A stretch of DNA of 64,000 nucleotides from Cytophagales bacterium (GCA_013297755.1 JAAFIH010000016.1:1-64000), one strand, 5' to 3'; positions 53,754-63,379 are shown, counted from the stretch's first letter. Translations and numbers: made by a program. The notes: generated by a model from the letters alone, not told the origin.

Positions 53754-54629
53754 ATGATATTATTGGATGGGAAAAAAATTTCAGATGAAATACTTTCTGA
53801 AATAGCTAACGAAGTAAGGATTTTAAAACATGATCAAAAAAAAATACCCCATCTAGCTGCTGTACTTGTAGGAAACGATGGAGCTAGCGAAACTTATGTA
53901 GCCAGTAAAGTAAGAAATTGCGAAAAAGTAGGCTTTAAATCTACCTTAATTCGTTTAGAAGATACAATATCTGAAAACGAACTTTTAAAAGTAATAAATT
54001 CATTAAATGATAACACTGATATTGATGGATTTATTGTTCAGCTACCCTTACCCAAACATATCAACGAAAATAAAATAACTCAAGCAATTGCTCCCAACAA
54101 GGATGTAGATGGGTTTCACCCAACCAATGTGGGTTTGTTAGCTCTAGGTAATCCTGTATTTATATCTGCAACACCAAATGGAGTAATGGAAATATTGAGG
54201 AGATACAATATTGATACAGAAGGCAAGAATTGTGTAATTTTAGGAAGAAGTAATATTGTAGGAAGTCCAATGGCTATTTTAATGTCTAAAAATACAAACC
54301 CTGGCAATGCTACTGTAACGGTATGCCACAGCAAAACACAAAATTTAAAATCTTATACAACACAAGCTGATATATTGATAATAGCCATAGGAAAACCAGA
54401 ATTTATTACTTCTGATATGGTTAAAAGTGGGGCTGTGGTTATTGATGTAGGCATACACAGAATACCTGATTCATCGAAAAAATCGGGATTTAGGCTAGTA
54501 GGAGATGTAAAATTTGACGAAGTAGCACCCAAGGCGAGTTATATCACACCTGTACCTGGTGGTGTTGGTTTAATGACTATTTGTTCGCTTTTGCAAAATA
54601 CGTTGAAGGCAGCAAAAATGAATAGTTAA
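53754..54629 (+). CDS. folD: Bifunctional methylenetetrahydrofolate dehydrogenase/cyclohydrolase
   Basis: FolD interconverts 5,10-methylene-, methenyl- and 10-formyl-tetrahydrofolate, supplying formyl groups for purine synthesis. In the 291-residue protein are [16 protein letters not shown] with the catalytic Tyr-Lys region, [14 protein letters not shown], and the NADP loop [17 protein letters not shown]. The end carries [19 protein letters not shown]. It is divergent from purK across about 250 bp. Confidence 0.96.
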   Translation: MILLDGKKISDEILSEIANEVRILKHDQKKIPHLAAVLVGNDGASETYVASKVRNCEKVGFKSTLIRLEDTISENELLKVINSLNDNTDIDGFIVQLPLPKHINENKITQAIAPNKDVDGFHPTNVGLLALGNPVFISATPNGVMEILRRYNIDTEGKNCVILGRSNIVGSPMAILMSKNTNPGNATVTVCHSKTQNLKSYTTQADILIIAIGKPEFITSDMVKSGAVVIDVGIHRIPDSSKKSGFRLVGDVKFDEVAPKASYITPVPGGVGLMTICSLLQNTLKAAKMNS

Positions 54630-54816
54630 TGAAGAGCATCTAAATTTAAAATGATTATCAATCAAACCAAACAGACGATAAATTAGTTTTTTTTCAACTT
54701 TAATACTTACTACTAAAATTTGCGAATTTACAGTAGAATTGTATTAAAAAAATTAACTTTTAATATTGGACTAACAATTTTCAAGTTATTATAAAAATTC
54801 AAAAAAAAGCACTAAA

Positions 54817-55671
54817 ATGAAATTAAAAATTTCAATAAATAGCAATTATTTTAATAAAAATAACTTAGTGTTATTATTTCTTATAATTGCAAAAATTTCA
54901 TTTGCTCAAGACACCTTATTTTTTGACAAACATTGGGAACTTTCTGAAAAAAGCAATGCTGAATATTATAGAATTTATACTTTTGATAATAATAAAAAAA
55001 ATAGTGGTTTGGCGAGAGACTATAATATTACTGGAGAATTACAAATGATTGGTAAATTAAGTTTCATTGATAAAACTAACTTTAAAAATGATACTTCAAA
55101 TGGAACATTCACTTGGTATTACAAAAATGGAAATAAGGAATCAGAGGTTAATTTTATAAACAATAAAGAAAATGGCTTAAAAACTTTTTGGTTTGAAAAC
55201 CAAAAAATAAAAATAATTAAAAGTTATATCAATGGTAGTTTAGATGGAGAAAATATATACTATTACCCAAGTGGCAAAATTAAAAGAAAAGAAATATATT
55301 CAAATAATACTAGAAAAACTGGAATTTGTTATGATGAACTAGGGGAAGAAATACCATTTTTTGAGTATGAAATTATACCAGAATTCCCAAAAGGAATGAA
55401 AGGATTGTTTAAATATTTTCGTAAAAATGTTAAATATCCTATTGAAGCCTTAATAAAAAAGGTTGAAGGGAGAGTGTTTGTTAGCTTCATAGTAGATTCT
55501 ACTGGAAAAGTAACAGATCCATTTATTTATAAAAGTAGTAACGAAATTTTTAATAAAGAGTCTTTAAGAGTAGTGTCGCAAATGCCAAATTGGAAACCAG
55601 GTAAAAATGATAACAAACCCTGTAATGTTAAATTTACAGTTCCAATAAATTTCAAAATGTTGAAATTTTAA
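54817..55671 (+). CDS. MORN-like repeat protein with a C-terminal TonB domain
   Basis: This is a 284-residue exported protein. A hydrophobic segment at about 15-31 ending SFAQ fits a signal peptide. Residues of about 85-170 hold three to four MORN/YwqK-like repeats (GTFTWYYKNGNKESEV, ENGLKTFWFENQKIK, GENIYYYPSGKIKRK). From about 190 is a TonB C-terminal domain (VEGRVFVSFIVDSTGKVTDP, MPNWKPGKNDNKP). Such proteins are frequent in Bacteroidota and act in the periplasm with unknown partners. It borders the accessory region that starts just after it. Confidence 0.85.
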   Translation: MKLKISINSNYFNKNNLVLLFLIIAKISFAQDTLFFDKHWELSEKSNAEYYRIYTFDNNKKNSGLARDYNITGELQMIGKLSFIDKTNFKNDTSNGTFTWYYKNGNKESEVNFINNKENGLKTFWFENQKIKIIKSYINGSLDGENIYYYPSGKIKRKEIYSNNTRKTGICYDELGEEIPFFEYEIIPEFPKGMKGLFKYFRKNVKYPIEALIKKVEGRVFVSFIVDSTGKVTDPFIYKSSNEIFNKESLRVVSQMPNWKPGKNDNKPCNVKFTVPINFKMLKF

Positions 55672-55713
55672 TAAAAAATAAAAATTCATATAAAATAACA
55701 ATAGTTAAAAATA

Positions 55714-55758
55714 ATCCAAAAACAACTCCCAACCATAGAAACAGCCAAAAAAATAGAA
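55714..55758 (+). repeat. Degenerate copy of the purL 5' end (third copy)
   Basis: The run AACAACTCCCAACC, followed one base later by TAGAAACAGCC, repeats codons 3-12 of purL with a few changes. The start codon reads ATC instead of ATG. Translated it gives QKQLPTIETAKK against QEQLPTVETAKK in PurL. It lies 1858 bp upstream of the real purL start, immediately before the yhcG relic. Confidence 0.85.
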
Positions 55759-55779
55759 TTTTGCAATAATTTCTAAAAA

Positions 55780-56237
55780 ATGAATCCCCAAATCTCATTT
55801 ATCCAATACATAAAAGAAAAAGTTAGAAATGCTCAATATGAAGCATTGAAAGCTGTTAATGTGCAATTAACTATGCTTTATTGGGAAATTGGAAAATCAA
55901 TTTCAGAAAAACAAAAAGAAGGTTGGGGCAAATCTGTAGTTGAAAATTTATCAAAAGAACTGCAAACAGAGTTTCCGAAAATGAGTGGGTTTTCAACTAC
56001 TAATCTTTGGTATATGGCACAGTTTTATACTGAATATCATGGTGCTAAAAATCTCCAACCATTGGTTGGAGAAATTAGTTGGGCAAAACACCTATCCATT
56101 TTTACAAAATGCAAAGATAATCTTCAACGTGAATTTTATATACAGTCTACAAAAAAATAGGATTGGACAAAGGATTTGCTACTTCCTTAAATTGAAAACA
56201 AAACATATAAAATATTTATTAAAATTCTTAAATTTGT
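55780..56237 (+). pseudogene. Truncated and decayed yhcG (DUF1016) nuclease gene
   Basis: The first 126 codons encode the N-terminal DUF1016 domain of YhcG-type proteins (LYWEIGKSISEKQKEGWGKS, then FSTTNLWYMAQFY and the FYIQSTKK end). The gene then meets an in-frame TAG. Beyond it the same frame still reads DWTKDLLLP, a TAA, IENKTYKIFIKIL and a final stop, so two nonsense codons and the loss of the entire PD-(D/E)XK half are visible. Full-length members have about 340 residues. YhcG-like proteins are linked to restriction and mobile regions. Confidence 0.8.
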
Positions 56238-56255
56238 AAATCTTTAAATCGTAAA

Positions 56256-56456
56256 TTGATGAGATACATTGTAACCAAAGAAACTACTGTTGAGCAATTC
56301 AATACCATGTTGGAGCAATTAAGTAAAGAAAAGCGACCTGATATTTTATTGGAAAATAAAAAGCCAGTGGATTGGTCTCAGTTCTGTGGAATTCTAAAAC
56401 TAGAAGAAGACCCATTAACTTATCAAAATCGAATTAGAGATGAGTGGGAAAGATAA
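56256..56456 (+). CDS. Putative antitoxin of a VapBC-type pair
   Basis: This 66-residue acidic and basic mixed protein opens MRYIVTKETTVEQFNTMLEQ and ends in WERstop. I do not recognise its family by motif. It is called an antitoxin because it is small and its end overlaps the PIN-domain toxin gene by 17 bp, which is the standard arrangement. A DNA-binding fold is not evident. The C-terminal part (LKLEEDPLTYQNRIRDEWER) probably wraps the toxin. Confidence 0.7.
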   Translation: MMRYIVTKETTVEQFNTMLEQLSKEKRPDILLENKKPVDWSQFCGILKLEEDPLTYQNRIRDEWER

Positions 56457-56814
56457 TGTAGTTGCAGATACTAATGTTACTTTGTTTTTTTTGGGAGGTG
56501 ATAAGCATCTTCTAGATTATTTTTCAAAAAAAGAAATACACCTTTCTTTCATTACTGAGCTAGAATTGTTGAGTTATGGTAAAATGTCTGATCTAGAAAA
56601 ACTTAAAGTCCAAAAATTTTTAGACACATTACCAATTTATGACATTGATGAAAAAATTAAAAATATCACTATTAAGATTAGACAAAAATATAAGTTAAAG
56701 TTACCAGATAGTATAGTTGTTGCAACTGCAATTAGGTATAACTTTCCGTTAATTAGAGCTGATAAAAAGCTATTTACAATAGAAGAAGTGAAAATTATTG
56801 AATACTATGTTTAA
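56440..56814 (+). CDS. PIN-domain toxin, VapC-like ribonuclease
   Basis: This is a 124-residue PIN nuclease. The first acidic residue is in VADTNVTLFF (Asp10), the second is the Glu in SFITELELLSYG, the third is the Asp in LKLPDSIVVATAI, and the fourth is in LIRADKKLF. Together they make the Mg-binding site of VapC toxins, which cut tRNA or rRNA. The gene overlaps its antitoxin by 17 bp. The pair sits between two partial copies of the purL 5' end, so it probably arrived as a cassette. Confidence 0.88.
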   Translation: MSGKDNVVADTNVTLFFLGGDKHLLDYFSKKEIHLSFITELELLSYGKMSDLEKLKVQKFLDTLPIYDIDEKIKNITIKIRQKYKLKLPDSIVVATAIRYNFPLIRADKKLFTIEEVKIIEYYV

Positions 56815-56893
56815 GGTCTTAATTTGTATCTCTAGTCAAAGTATCAGAAATTATTAAACAAAATATAAATTATAACACATTCACCAATACCTT

Positions 56894-56952
56894 ACATGCA
56901 AGAACAACTCCCAACCGTAGAAACAGCCACAAAATTAGGTCTTCATGACCAA
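56894..56952 (+). repeat. Copy of the purL 5' end (second copy)
   Basis: Fifty-odd bases from just before the ATG repeat the start of purL with three or four differences, and the reading frame MQEQLPTVETATKLGLHD is kept before a stop. It lies 676 bp upstream of the true purL ATG (57572) and directly after the toxin-antitoxin cassette. Confidence 0.92.
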
Positions 56953-57034
56953 AATTATTAAATTTGTAGATTAATGTATTACACCCTAAATCATGTAGAA
57001 TTATTAAACAGATTGCAATAAAACAATCAAAAAC

Positions 57035-57550
57035 ATGCTTGAGATAGCAAAAATTCAAACTAAAATTCACGAAATAAGGGGACAGAAAGTAATGCTTGAC
57101 TTTGATTTAGCTCAACTTTACGGAACTGAAACGAAAAGGCTTAAAGAATCTGTTAGAAGGAACTTAAATAGATTTCCCATTGATTTTATGTTTGTATTAA
57201 CAAATGAAGAATCAAAGTTTCTAAGGACGCAATTTGCGTCCTTAGAAAATGGAAGGGGTAAATATTCAAAGTTTAACCCTTTTGCATTTACAGAACAAGG
57301 AGTAGCGATGCTCAGTAGTATTCTAAACTCTGAAAAAGCAATTGAAATAAATATTTTTATAGTTAGAGCATTTATTGCATTAAAACAATTTGCAATGTCG
57401 CACAAAGAATTGACTTCAAAATTGCATGAATTAGAAAATAAATACGACACAAAATTTAAAGATGTAGAAGAAGCCTTGTTTTATTTGATGCAAAAAGATA
57501 AAATTGAAATAGAACAAAAAGAAAGAAAACCCATTGGATTTAAAATATAA
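57035..57550 (+). CDS. ORF6N domain protein (KilA-N-like DNA-binding)
   Basis: This 171-residue protein has the ORF6N signature: IRGQKVMLDFDLAQLYGTET at the N-terminus, then VRRNLNRFPIDFMFVL and FAFTEQGVAMLSSILNSEKA. A helical, coiled-coil-like tail follows. ORF6N proteins come from phages and mobile elements and are thought to bind DNA or regulate it. The gene is alone in its cassette between the second copy of the purL 5' end and purL itself, 21 bp from the purL ATG. Confidence 0.9.
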   Translation: MLEIAKIQTKIHEIRGQKVMLDFDLAQLYGTETKRLKESVRRNLNRFPIDFMFVLTNEESKFLRTQFASLENGRGKYSKFNPFAFTEQGVAMLSSILNSEKAIEINIFIVRAFIALKQFAMSHKELTSKLHELENKYDTKFKDVEEALFYLMQKDKIEIEQKERKPIGFKI

Positions 57551-57571
57551 AAAATAATTTCTTATATACAC

Positions 57572-59881
57572 ATGCAAGAACAACTCCCAACCGTAGAAAC
57601 AGCCAAAAAATTAGGACTTCGTGACGAAGAATTTGAAAAAGTAAAACAAATATTAGGTCGTACGCCTAATTTCACAGAATTGAGTATATTTTCAGTCATG
57701 TGGAGCGAGCATTGTTGCTACAAAAACTCCATCGTTTGGCTAAAACAATTGCCTAAAGAAAGTCCACGTATGCTTGCCAAAGCAGGGGAAGAAAATGCTG
57801 GTTTAGTAGATATTGGGGGTGGATTGGCTTGTTCGTTCAAAATTGAAAGTCATAATCATCCTTCTGCTTTGGAGCCATATCAAGGAGCAGCCACAGGTGT
57901 AGGAGGTATTAATCGTGATATTTTTACGATGGGAGCTCGACCAATAGCTCAATTAAACTCCCTTCGTTTTGGAAATTTAACCAACGAAAAAGCAAAGTGG
58001 CATTTGAAAGGTGTGGTAAAAGGCATTGGAGATTATGGAAATGCCTTTGGTATCCCAACTGTGGGTGGAGAAATTAATTTTGACGAATGCTATACCATCA
58101 ACCCATTGGTAAATGCATTCTCAGCTGGTATTGCCAAAGTGGGACATACAGCTTCTGCTACCTCTTATGGCGTTGGAAATCCAGTTTTTATTGTGGGTTC
58201 TTCTACAGGAAAAGATGGAATTCATGGTGCAGCTTTTGCATCAAAAGATTTGACAGAAGATTCCACTAAAGATCTTCCTGCTGTGCAAGTGGGAGATCCT
58301 TTTATGGAAAAACTTTTGCTTGAAGCCAGTTTAGAAGTATTAGAATCTGGTGCTGTCATAGGTATTCAAGACATGGGAGCAGCTGGAATTATCTGTTCTA
58401 CTTCAGAAATGAGTGCCAAAGGCGAACATGGCATGGTGATTTGGCTTGATAAAGTGCCTATGCGTCAGGCAAATATGAAACCGTTTGAAATTCTCCTTTC
58501 AGAAAGCCAAGAGCGTATGCTTGTGGTAGTAAAAAAAGGAATGGAACAAAAAATATTAGATATTTTCGAGAAATGGGATTTGAATTGTGCTCAAATTGGA
58601 GTAGTTACTGATTCAAAACGTTTGAATTTTTATTATAATGTTCCTCAAGAGCATTATGCTTTGATGAATGAAGTAATGGAAACTGGAAAAATAAATGATT
58701 CTCAATTCTCCATTCTCAATTCTGCATTAGTAGCGAATGTTCCCTGCCACGACCTCGTTCTAGGTGGTGGAGCTCCAGTATATCACAGAGAATATAGTGA
58801 ACCTCCATATTTCAAGGAATTTCAAAAATTCAATATAGAAGATGTAAAAGTACCTACCAATTTTGCAGAAATTGCTAAATTCTTGTTGAACAGACCAAAT
58901 ATTGCTTCTAAAAGATGGATTGCAAAACAGTATGATAGCATGGTAGGCACTATTAATATGTGTACAAATGCTCCTTCAGATTCTGCTGTAGTGAAAATAA
59001 AAGGCACGAATAAAGCCTTGGCAATGAATGTAGATTGCAATGGCAGATATGTGAATGCCAATCCAGAAGAAGGTTGTGCTATGGCGGTGGCAGAGGCTTC
59101 AAGAAATGTAGTTTGCTCAGGTGGTGAGCCAGTAGCCATTACCAATAATTTGAATTTTGGAAATCCATACAACCTACATGTATATTGGCAGTTTGTGGGA
59201 AGTATCAAAGGAATGAAAAAAGCCTGCGAGAAATTCAGCACCCCTGTTACAGGTGGAAATGTGAGTTTCTACAACCAATATTCTACTCCAGAAGGAGAAA
59301 CTATACCTGTTTTTCCAACACCAACCATTGGTATGCTGGGTATTTTGGACGATAGAAGCAATCACATGACACTTGATTTCAAAAATGAAGGCGATTTTAT
59401 TTACTTGATTGGAAATTCTGTAAATGATATTGCCAGTTCAGAATATTTGTATGGTTATCATGGTATAAAAGCCTCCCCTGCACCCTATTTCAATTTGGAT
59501 GAGGAATATGCCATGCAACAAACCATCAAAAAATTGATAAAAGACAAATTGATAAATGCTTGTCATGATCTTTCTGATGGTGGATTGATAGTTGCATTGA
59601 TGGAATCTGCCTTCCCTCGTGGACTAGGATTTGAGATTTTTACAGATGCTCTTATCAGAAAAGATGCTTTTCTTTTTGGCGAAGCCCAAGGAAGAGTTTT
59701 AGTAACAGTAAGCAAAGAAAAAGTAGAAGCCTTTACACGTTATTTTGAAATGCTAGAAGTAGATTATTTGTTTTTAGGTAATGTAACAGGCAAAAATGCT
59801 GTAGTTGATGGTGAAACTTATTTTAGTATTGAAGAAATGAAAGGGCAATATGATGGAGTGATTGAAGGGATGTTAAATTAA
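57572..59881 (+). CDS. purL: Phosphoribosylformylglycinamidine synthase subunit PurL
   Basis: PurL converts FGAR to FGAM in purine synthesis with ammonia delivered by PurQ. The 769-residue protein is of the small-subunit type. MWSEHCCYKNS, ESHNHPSALEPYQGAATG with the catalytic His, and INFDECYTINPL are present, and the repeated AIRS-like halves end with ACHDLSDGGLIVALMES. No purQ or purS is nearby. The 5' end of this gene is the sequence found in two partial copies upstream, but the gene itself is intact. Confidence 0.95.
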   Translation: MQEQLPTVETAKKLGLRDEEFEKVKQILGRTPNFTELSIFSVMWSEHCCYKNSIVWLKQLPKESPRMLAKAGEENAGLVDIGGGLACSFKIESHNHPSALEPYQGAATGVGGINRDIFTMGARPIAQLNSLRFGNLTNEKAKWHLKGVVKGIGDYGNAFGIPTVGGEINFDECYTINPLVNAFSAGIAKVGHTASATSYGVGNPVFIVGSSTGKDGIHGAAFASKDLTEDSTKDLPAVQVGDPFMEKLLLEASLEVLESGAVIGIQDMGAAGIICSTSEMSAKGEHGMVIWLDKVPMRQANMKPFEILLSESQERMLVVVKKGMEQKILDIFEKWDLNCAQIGVVTDSKRLNFYYNVPQEHYALMNEVMETGKINDSQFSILNSALVANVPCHDLVLGGGAPVYHREYSEPPYFKEFQKFNIEDVKVPTNFAEIAKFLLNRPNIASKRWIAKQYDSMVGTINMCTNAPSDSAVVKIKGTNKALAMNVDCNGRYVNANPEEGCAMAVAEASRNVVCSGGEPVAITNNLNFGNPYNLHVYWQFVGSIKGMKKACEKFSTPVTGGNVSFYNQYSTPEGETIPVFPTPTIGMLGILDDRSNHMTLDFKNEGDFIYLIGNSVNDIASSEYLYGYHGIKASPAPYFNLDEEYAMQQTIKKLIKDKLINACHDLSDGGLIVALMESAFPRGLGFEIFTDALIRKDAFLFGEAQGRVLVTVSKEKVEAFTRYFEMLEVDYLFLGNVTGKNAVVDGETYFSIEEMKGQYDGVIEGMLN

Positions 59882-59903
59882 AAAGATATGTATGATAGAA
59901 AAA

Positions 59904-60827
59904 ATGAAAAAATATACTTTAGTACTAATATTTATATTCTTTATATTTAGTTGTTCTAAAAAGAATGATTCAAATGACATTGCTGCAATAGCTGTTGAAA
60001 GTACTACTAGTTCTGATGAAACAGAAAAGGAAAGCTCTAAAATTGAGACTTTTATAAAAGATTATGATAAACTGAAAAAATGGTTTAAATCTGAAGACTA
60101 TGTTAGATTCAACTGGGATTATAGACGTATTTTGAAAAGTACATCAAATAAGCTATATAAAGATTCAATCATGGACATGAAATTTAGTATTGATGATGCT
60201 TTCGAACATAATAAGATACTTAGAGATTCAATTGTTAAAAAAGGTTGCATTGCTTATTTTGAACATTTAAATCTTCCTAAACTTAAAAGTTTGAACTATG
60301 AAAATTTAAAACATGAGGTTAATAATTATAAGCAAATGCTTACTGAGTTTGATTATAAAATTATTGATAAAGAATATATTAATGATCCTTATATTTTTGG
60401 CTCATATATTAGTTTGCAAAATAAAGATAAATTTATTTTAGTAACAGCAATTCACAACTCAGATGATGCTAAAATTTGCATTTACTCTATTGATAGCACT
60501 TTTAATAAAGTTGATGTTAAAGAATTAGAATATGTAGCCTCTGAATGTGAAAGATTTACTGGTGATTTTAAATATAAAAATATGATTATTACAGAAGGAT
60601 CTGAAAACAAAAATACAACTTTTATAAATGATAGTACTTTTAATGTTAGGTCGTCTTTACTATTTAAAATTATTGATGAAAAGAGCAAAAAATCGTATTC
60701 AGAGGTTGGTGAAGAATCAAACATAACTTACAGGCTAAGTCATGAAGGAAAGTTTATCATAATTGAAGATAAAAGCTTTAAAAAAGATTATGTTGATTTA
60801 TATTATGCAAATGAACCTAATTTTTAA
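59904..60827 (+). CDS. Lipoprotein of unknown function
   Basis: This is a 307-residue protein from the ATG at 59904. The frame opens at 59892, but the later start puts MKKYTLVLIFIFFIFSC in the standard lipoprotein position, with lipobox IFSC. A Ser/Thr/Glu-rich linker follows, and then a mostly alpha plus beta domain with no recognised motif. It follows purL by 22 bp and precedes the DUF2442 gene by 17 bp. It is probably exposed at the outer membrane or periplasm. Confidence 0.75.
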   Translation: MKKYTLVLIFIFFIFSCSKKNDSNDIAAIAVESTTSSDETEKESSKIETFIKDYDKLKKWFKSEDYVRFNWDYRRILKSTSNKLYKDSIMDMKFSIDDAFEHNKILRDSIVKKGCIAYFEHLNLPKLKSLNYENLKHEVNNYKQMLTEFDYKIIDKEYINDPYIFGSYISLQNKDKFILVTAIHNSDDAKICIYSIDSTFNKVDVKELEYVASECERFTGDFKYKNMIITEGSENKNTTFINDSTFNVRSSLLFKIIDEKSKKSYSEVGEESNITYRLSHEGKFIIIEDKSFKKDYVDLYYANEPNF

Positions 60828-60844
60828 TTTAATCACAAACTCTT

Positions 60845-61102
60845 ATGGAAGGCTTTATTGGGATACATCCAAAAATCAAAAAAATAGATTGGAAAGAGAA
60901 TGCTTTTTTTTCTATATTTTTAGAAGATGGGAGAATCATTTCAGTTCCAGCAAAAAAACTACCTTCTACCAAGTTTGTAAAAGGAGAAGATAGAAAAAAG
61001 TATCAAATCCTTTCTGGAACCATGTTTACTTGGAATTCTTGCCCTGAAGTTTATCATATTGAGCAAGTTTTAGGAAAAGAGGTGGATTATAAATATAAAT
61101 GA
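60845..61102 (+). CDS. DUF2442 family protein
   Basis: An 85-residue protein of the short DUF2442 type: FFSIFLEDGRIISVPAKKLP and a C-terminal half with WNSCPEVYHIEQVLGKE. Proteins of this family often sit beside toxin-antitoxin or restriction genes, and some act as accessory or antitoxin partners. This intact copy is matched by a dead copy 2208 bp downstream; together they border the GmrSD-like gene. Confidence 0.75.
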   Translation: MEGFIGIHPKIKKIDWKENAFFSIFLEDGRIISVPAKKLPSTKFVKGEDRKKYQILSGTMFTWNSCPEVYHIEQVLGKEVDYKYK

Positions 61103-61139
61103 ATATGTTGTAAAAACTTGCTATTGTGTGTATGATTCT
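60845..61139 (+). repeat. 295-bp direct repeat, left copy (DUF2442 unit)
   Basis: The left copy covers the DUF2442 gene plus 37 bases after its stop, ending TATGATTCT. It aligns without any gap to 63053-63347, with roughly twenty-odd base differences by eye, most of them near the 5' end. Confidence 0.95.
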
Positions 61140-61259
61140 TGTATATTGCGTTTATATAAATAGTTTAAATTAAGACTTATGCAATCCAAATTTATTTTCT
61201 GGTATTGAATGTATAAAATAATTGAAAAAAGCTGTAAAGTTAAATAAAAAACGCTTGAA

Positions 61260-63041
61260 ATGGATATAAAATTCACTCCTGAACATAAAGTTATTAATGA
61301 CATCTTTTCAAGGGATATTAAGTATGTAATTCCTGATTATCAGAGACCTTACAGTTGGGATTGTATTGGCAAAAGTGATAGAAATAATCAAATTAATGTA
61401 CTTTGGGATGATTTATATAATCATTTTGAGAGTGAAAGTACTGCCACATATTTTATGGGCTCAATTGTTTTGGTTTCACGTTCTCAACTTGAATTTGAAA
61501 TAATAGATGGTCAGCAACGAATTACATCTATTTTTTTACTTTTTGCAGCATTCAAATGTCATTTAAAAAACATAGTTGCTTCAGATGAACATATAAAAAA
61601 TGTAATTCATCAAATGATTCAACGTATTGACGATATTTTATTTAATAATGAAGATTTTGGTGCAATTACTTTAGAAAAAAAAATAAGAATCGAAAGAATA
61701 ACTGATGATTTTAATTTTGATACAATATTTAATTTAGCTTTATCTTGTGCATATTTTGATAACAATTTAGCTCCAAATGCTAGTGAGGAGCAGAAAATTA
61801 TATCAAAAAGATACTTTACTAACAGATTATATTTTCAAGAAAAAATTAAAAATAGTTTTTTTATTTCTGAATCTACAACTATTTCTGAGCTTGAACGACT
61901 AAATAAATTCATACAGTTTATAAAAATAAATGTTTCTTTAGTAAGAATACATGCAAGTAGTTTTGATGTTGCATTTCAAGTATTTGAAATTTTAAATAAT
62001 CGAGGATTACCATTGTCTAATAAAGACTTATTTAGAAATTTTTTAATAAAAGAATTTGATAAAATTAAACAAGAAAGAGTAGGACTAGTACCATCAGAAA
62101 AATGGAATTATTTAGAAAACAATTTGGAACTTAACGATGAATTTATTGGTCGTTGGGTCGAAAGTTTCAAAGGCACAAGCCAAAAACAATCAGCTTTTAA
62201 TGATATAGTTGAAATTTATAAAAATTCATTTGAAGACAAATTTCCAAAGAAAAAAGTTGAATTATTTTATGATACATTAATTTATGATTTACCTAGATAC
62301 AATGAAATAATCAACTGTAGAGCTATTTGCAATGAAATAAAACCTAATGTTTTGTTTATTTTAAACGCACCTAATCTAAGATATTCTTTAAATTTTTTAT
62401 TGGCTTTAAGTAGGAAATTAGATTTTTCAATTCCTTCAAAACAACTCATAGATACTATCAAGACATTTGAGCTTTACTGTAATTATTGTCATTCATATAG
62501 ATTTTCTTCTAAAGTTATTTATTCAGCAATCAGATACATAAATAATAATGAAATAAATAAAGCCATTTTGTCAATTAATGAAGAAATAGAAAGAGGCTTA
62601 ATTTTTAGCTTAAATACGCTATATGCAGAAGTATTTGATAATGAATTTGCTAAACTATTGTTGGCAAAATATTTTTGGCTTATTCAAATGCAGGAAAATG
62701 ATACAGAATTTATTAGTCAATCACTTAACTTAGACAAATCAACTTTAGAGCATATTTTACCACAAAGTCCAGATAAATATACAAATTGGGAAAAAGACTT
62801 TACAAAAAAACAAAGAGAGCAATTAACTTACTCTTTAGGAAACATGACTTTGTTGAGCAGCAAAATAAATTCAACGATTAAGAATTACGATTTCAATATA
62901 AAAAAAGAAGAATATAAAAAAGCTGGTTTGCTATTAACTAAAGAACTTTCAGTCTTGGAAAAAATTACACCAGAATTTATTATTGAAAGACAATATAAAA
63001 TTATTGAAACCCTTGTTAATAATTTGAAAATCGAACAATAA
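61260..63041 (+). CDS. DUF262/DUF1524 protein, GmrSD-like restriction nuclease
   Basis: This is a 593-residue protein. The N-terminal DUF262 (ParB-like nuclease/NTPase) domain shows IPDYQRPYSWD (about residues 25-35), FEIIDGQQRITSIFLL with the DGQQR motif (about 80-84), and VAFQVFEILNNRGLPLSNKD. The C-terminal DUF1524 domain has the HNH-type site TLEHILPQSPDKYTNWE, then YSLGNMTLLSSKIN. Known relatives (GmrSD, SspE, BrxU) are NTP-stimulated nucleases that attack modified or phosphorothioated phage DNA. Both domains are complete in one chain. It is bordered by the two DUF2442 repeats. Confidence 0.92.
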   Translation: MDIKFTPEHKVINDIFSRDIKYVIPDYQRPYSWDCIGKSDRNNQINVLWDDLYNHFESESTATYFMGSIVLVSRSQLEFEIIDGQQRITSIFLLFAAFKCHLKNIVASDEHIKNVIHQMIQRIDDILFNNEDFGAITLEKKIRIERITDDFNFDTIFNLALSCAYFDNNLAPNASEEQKIISKRYFTNRLYFQEKIKNSFFISESTTISELERLNKFIQFIKINVSLVRIHASSFDVAFQVFEILNNRGLPLSNKDLFRNFLIKEFDKIKQERVGLVPSEKWNYLENNLELNDEFIGRWVESFKGTSQKQSAFNDIVEIYKNSFEDKFPKKKVELFYDTLIYDLPRYNEIINCRAICNEIKPNVLFILNAPNLRYSLNFLLALSRKLDFSIPSKQLIDTIKTFELYCNYCHSYRFSSKVIYSAIRYINNNEINKAILSINEEIERGLIFSLNTLYAEVFDNEFAKLLLAKYFWLIQMQENDTEFISQSLNLDKSTLEHILPQSPDKYTNWEKDFTKKQREQLTYSLGNMTLLSSKINSTIKNYDFNIKKEEYKKAGLLLTKELSVLEKITPEFIIERQYKIIETLVNNLKIEQ

Positions 63042-63052
63042 AAGCATAATCA

Positions 63053-63310
63053 ATAGAAGGCTTCATCAACATACATCCAAAAATCAAAAAAATAGACTGG
63101 AAAGAAAATGCTTAATTTTCTATATTTTTAGAAGATGGTAGAATTATTTCAGTTCCAGCTAAAAAACTACCATCCACCAAGTTTGTAAAAGGAGAAGATA
63201 GAAAAAAGTATCAAATCCTTTCTGGTACCATGTTTACTTGGAATTCTTGCCCTGAAGTTTATCATATTGAACAGGTTTTAGGAAAAGAAGTTGATTATAA
63301 ATATAAGTGA
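63053..63310 (+). pseudogene. Dead second copy of the DUF2442 gene
   Basis: The sequence aligns end to end with the intact gene at 60845-61102. The start codon has become ATA, and codon 21 is TAA (63113-63115) where the intact gene has Phe. All other codons remain readable to the TGA at 63308-63310. Confidence 0.92.
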
Positions 63311-63347
63311 ATATGTTATAAAAACTTGCTATTGTGTGTATGATTCT
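63053..63347 (+). repeat. 295-bp direct repeat, right copy (DUF2442 unit)
   Basis: The right copy of the repeat ends at TGATTCT, after which the two sequences diverge completely. The offset to the left copy is exactly 2208 bp along its full length. Confidence 0.95.
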
Positions 63348-63379
63348 CGAAATTTATAAATATGTAAAGAAATTTTAAA

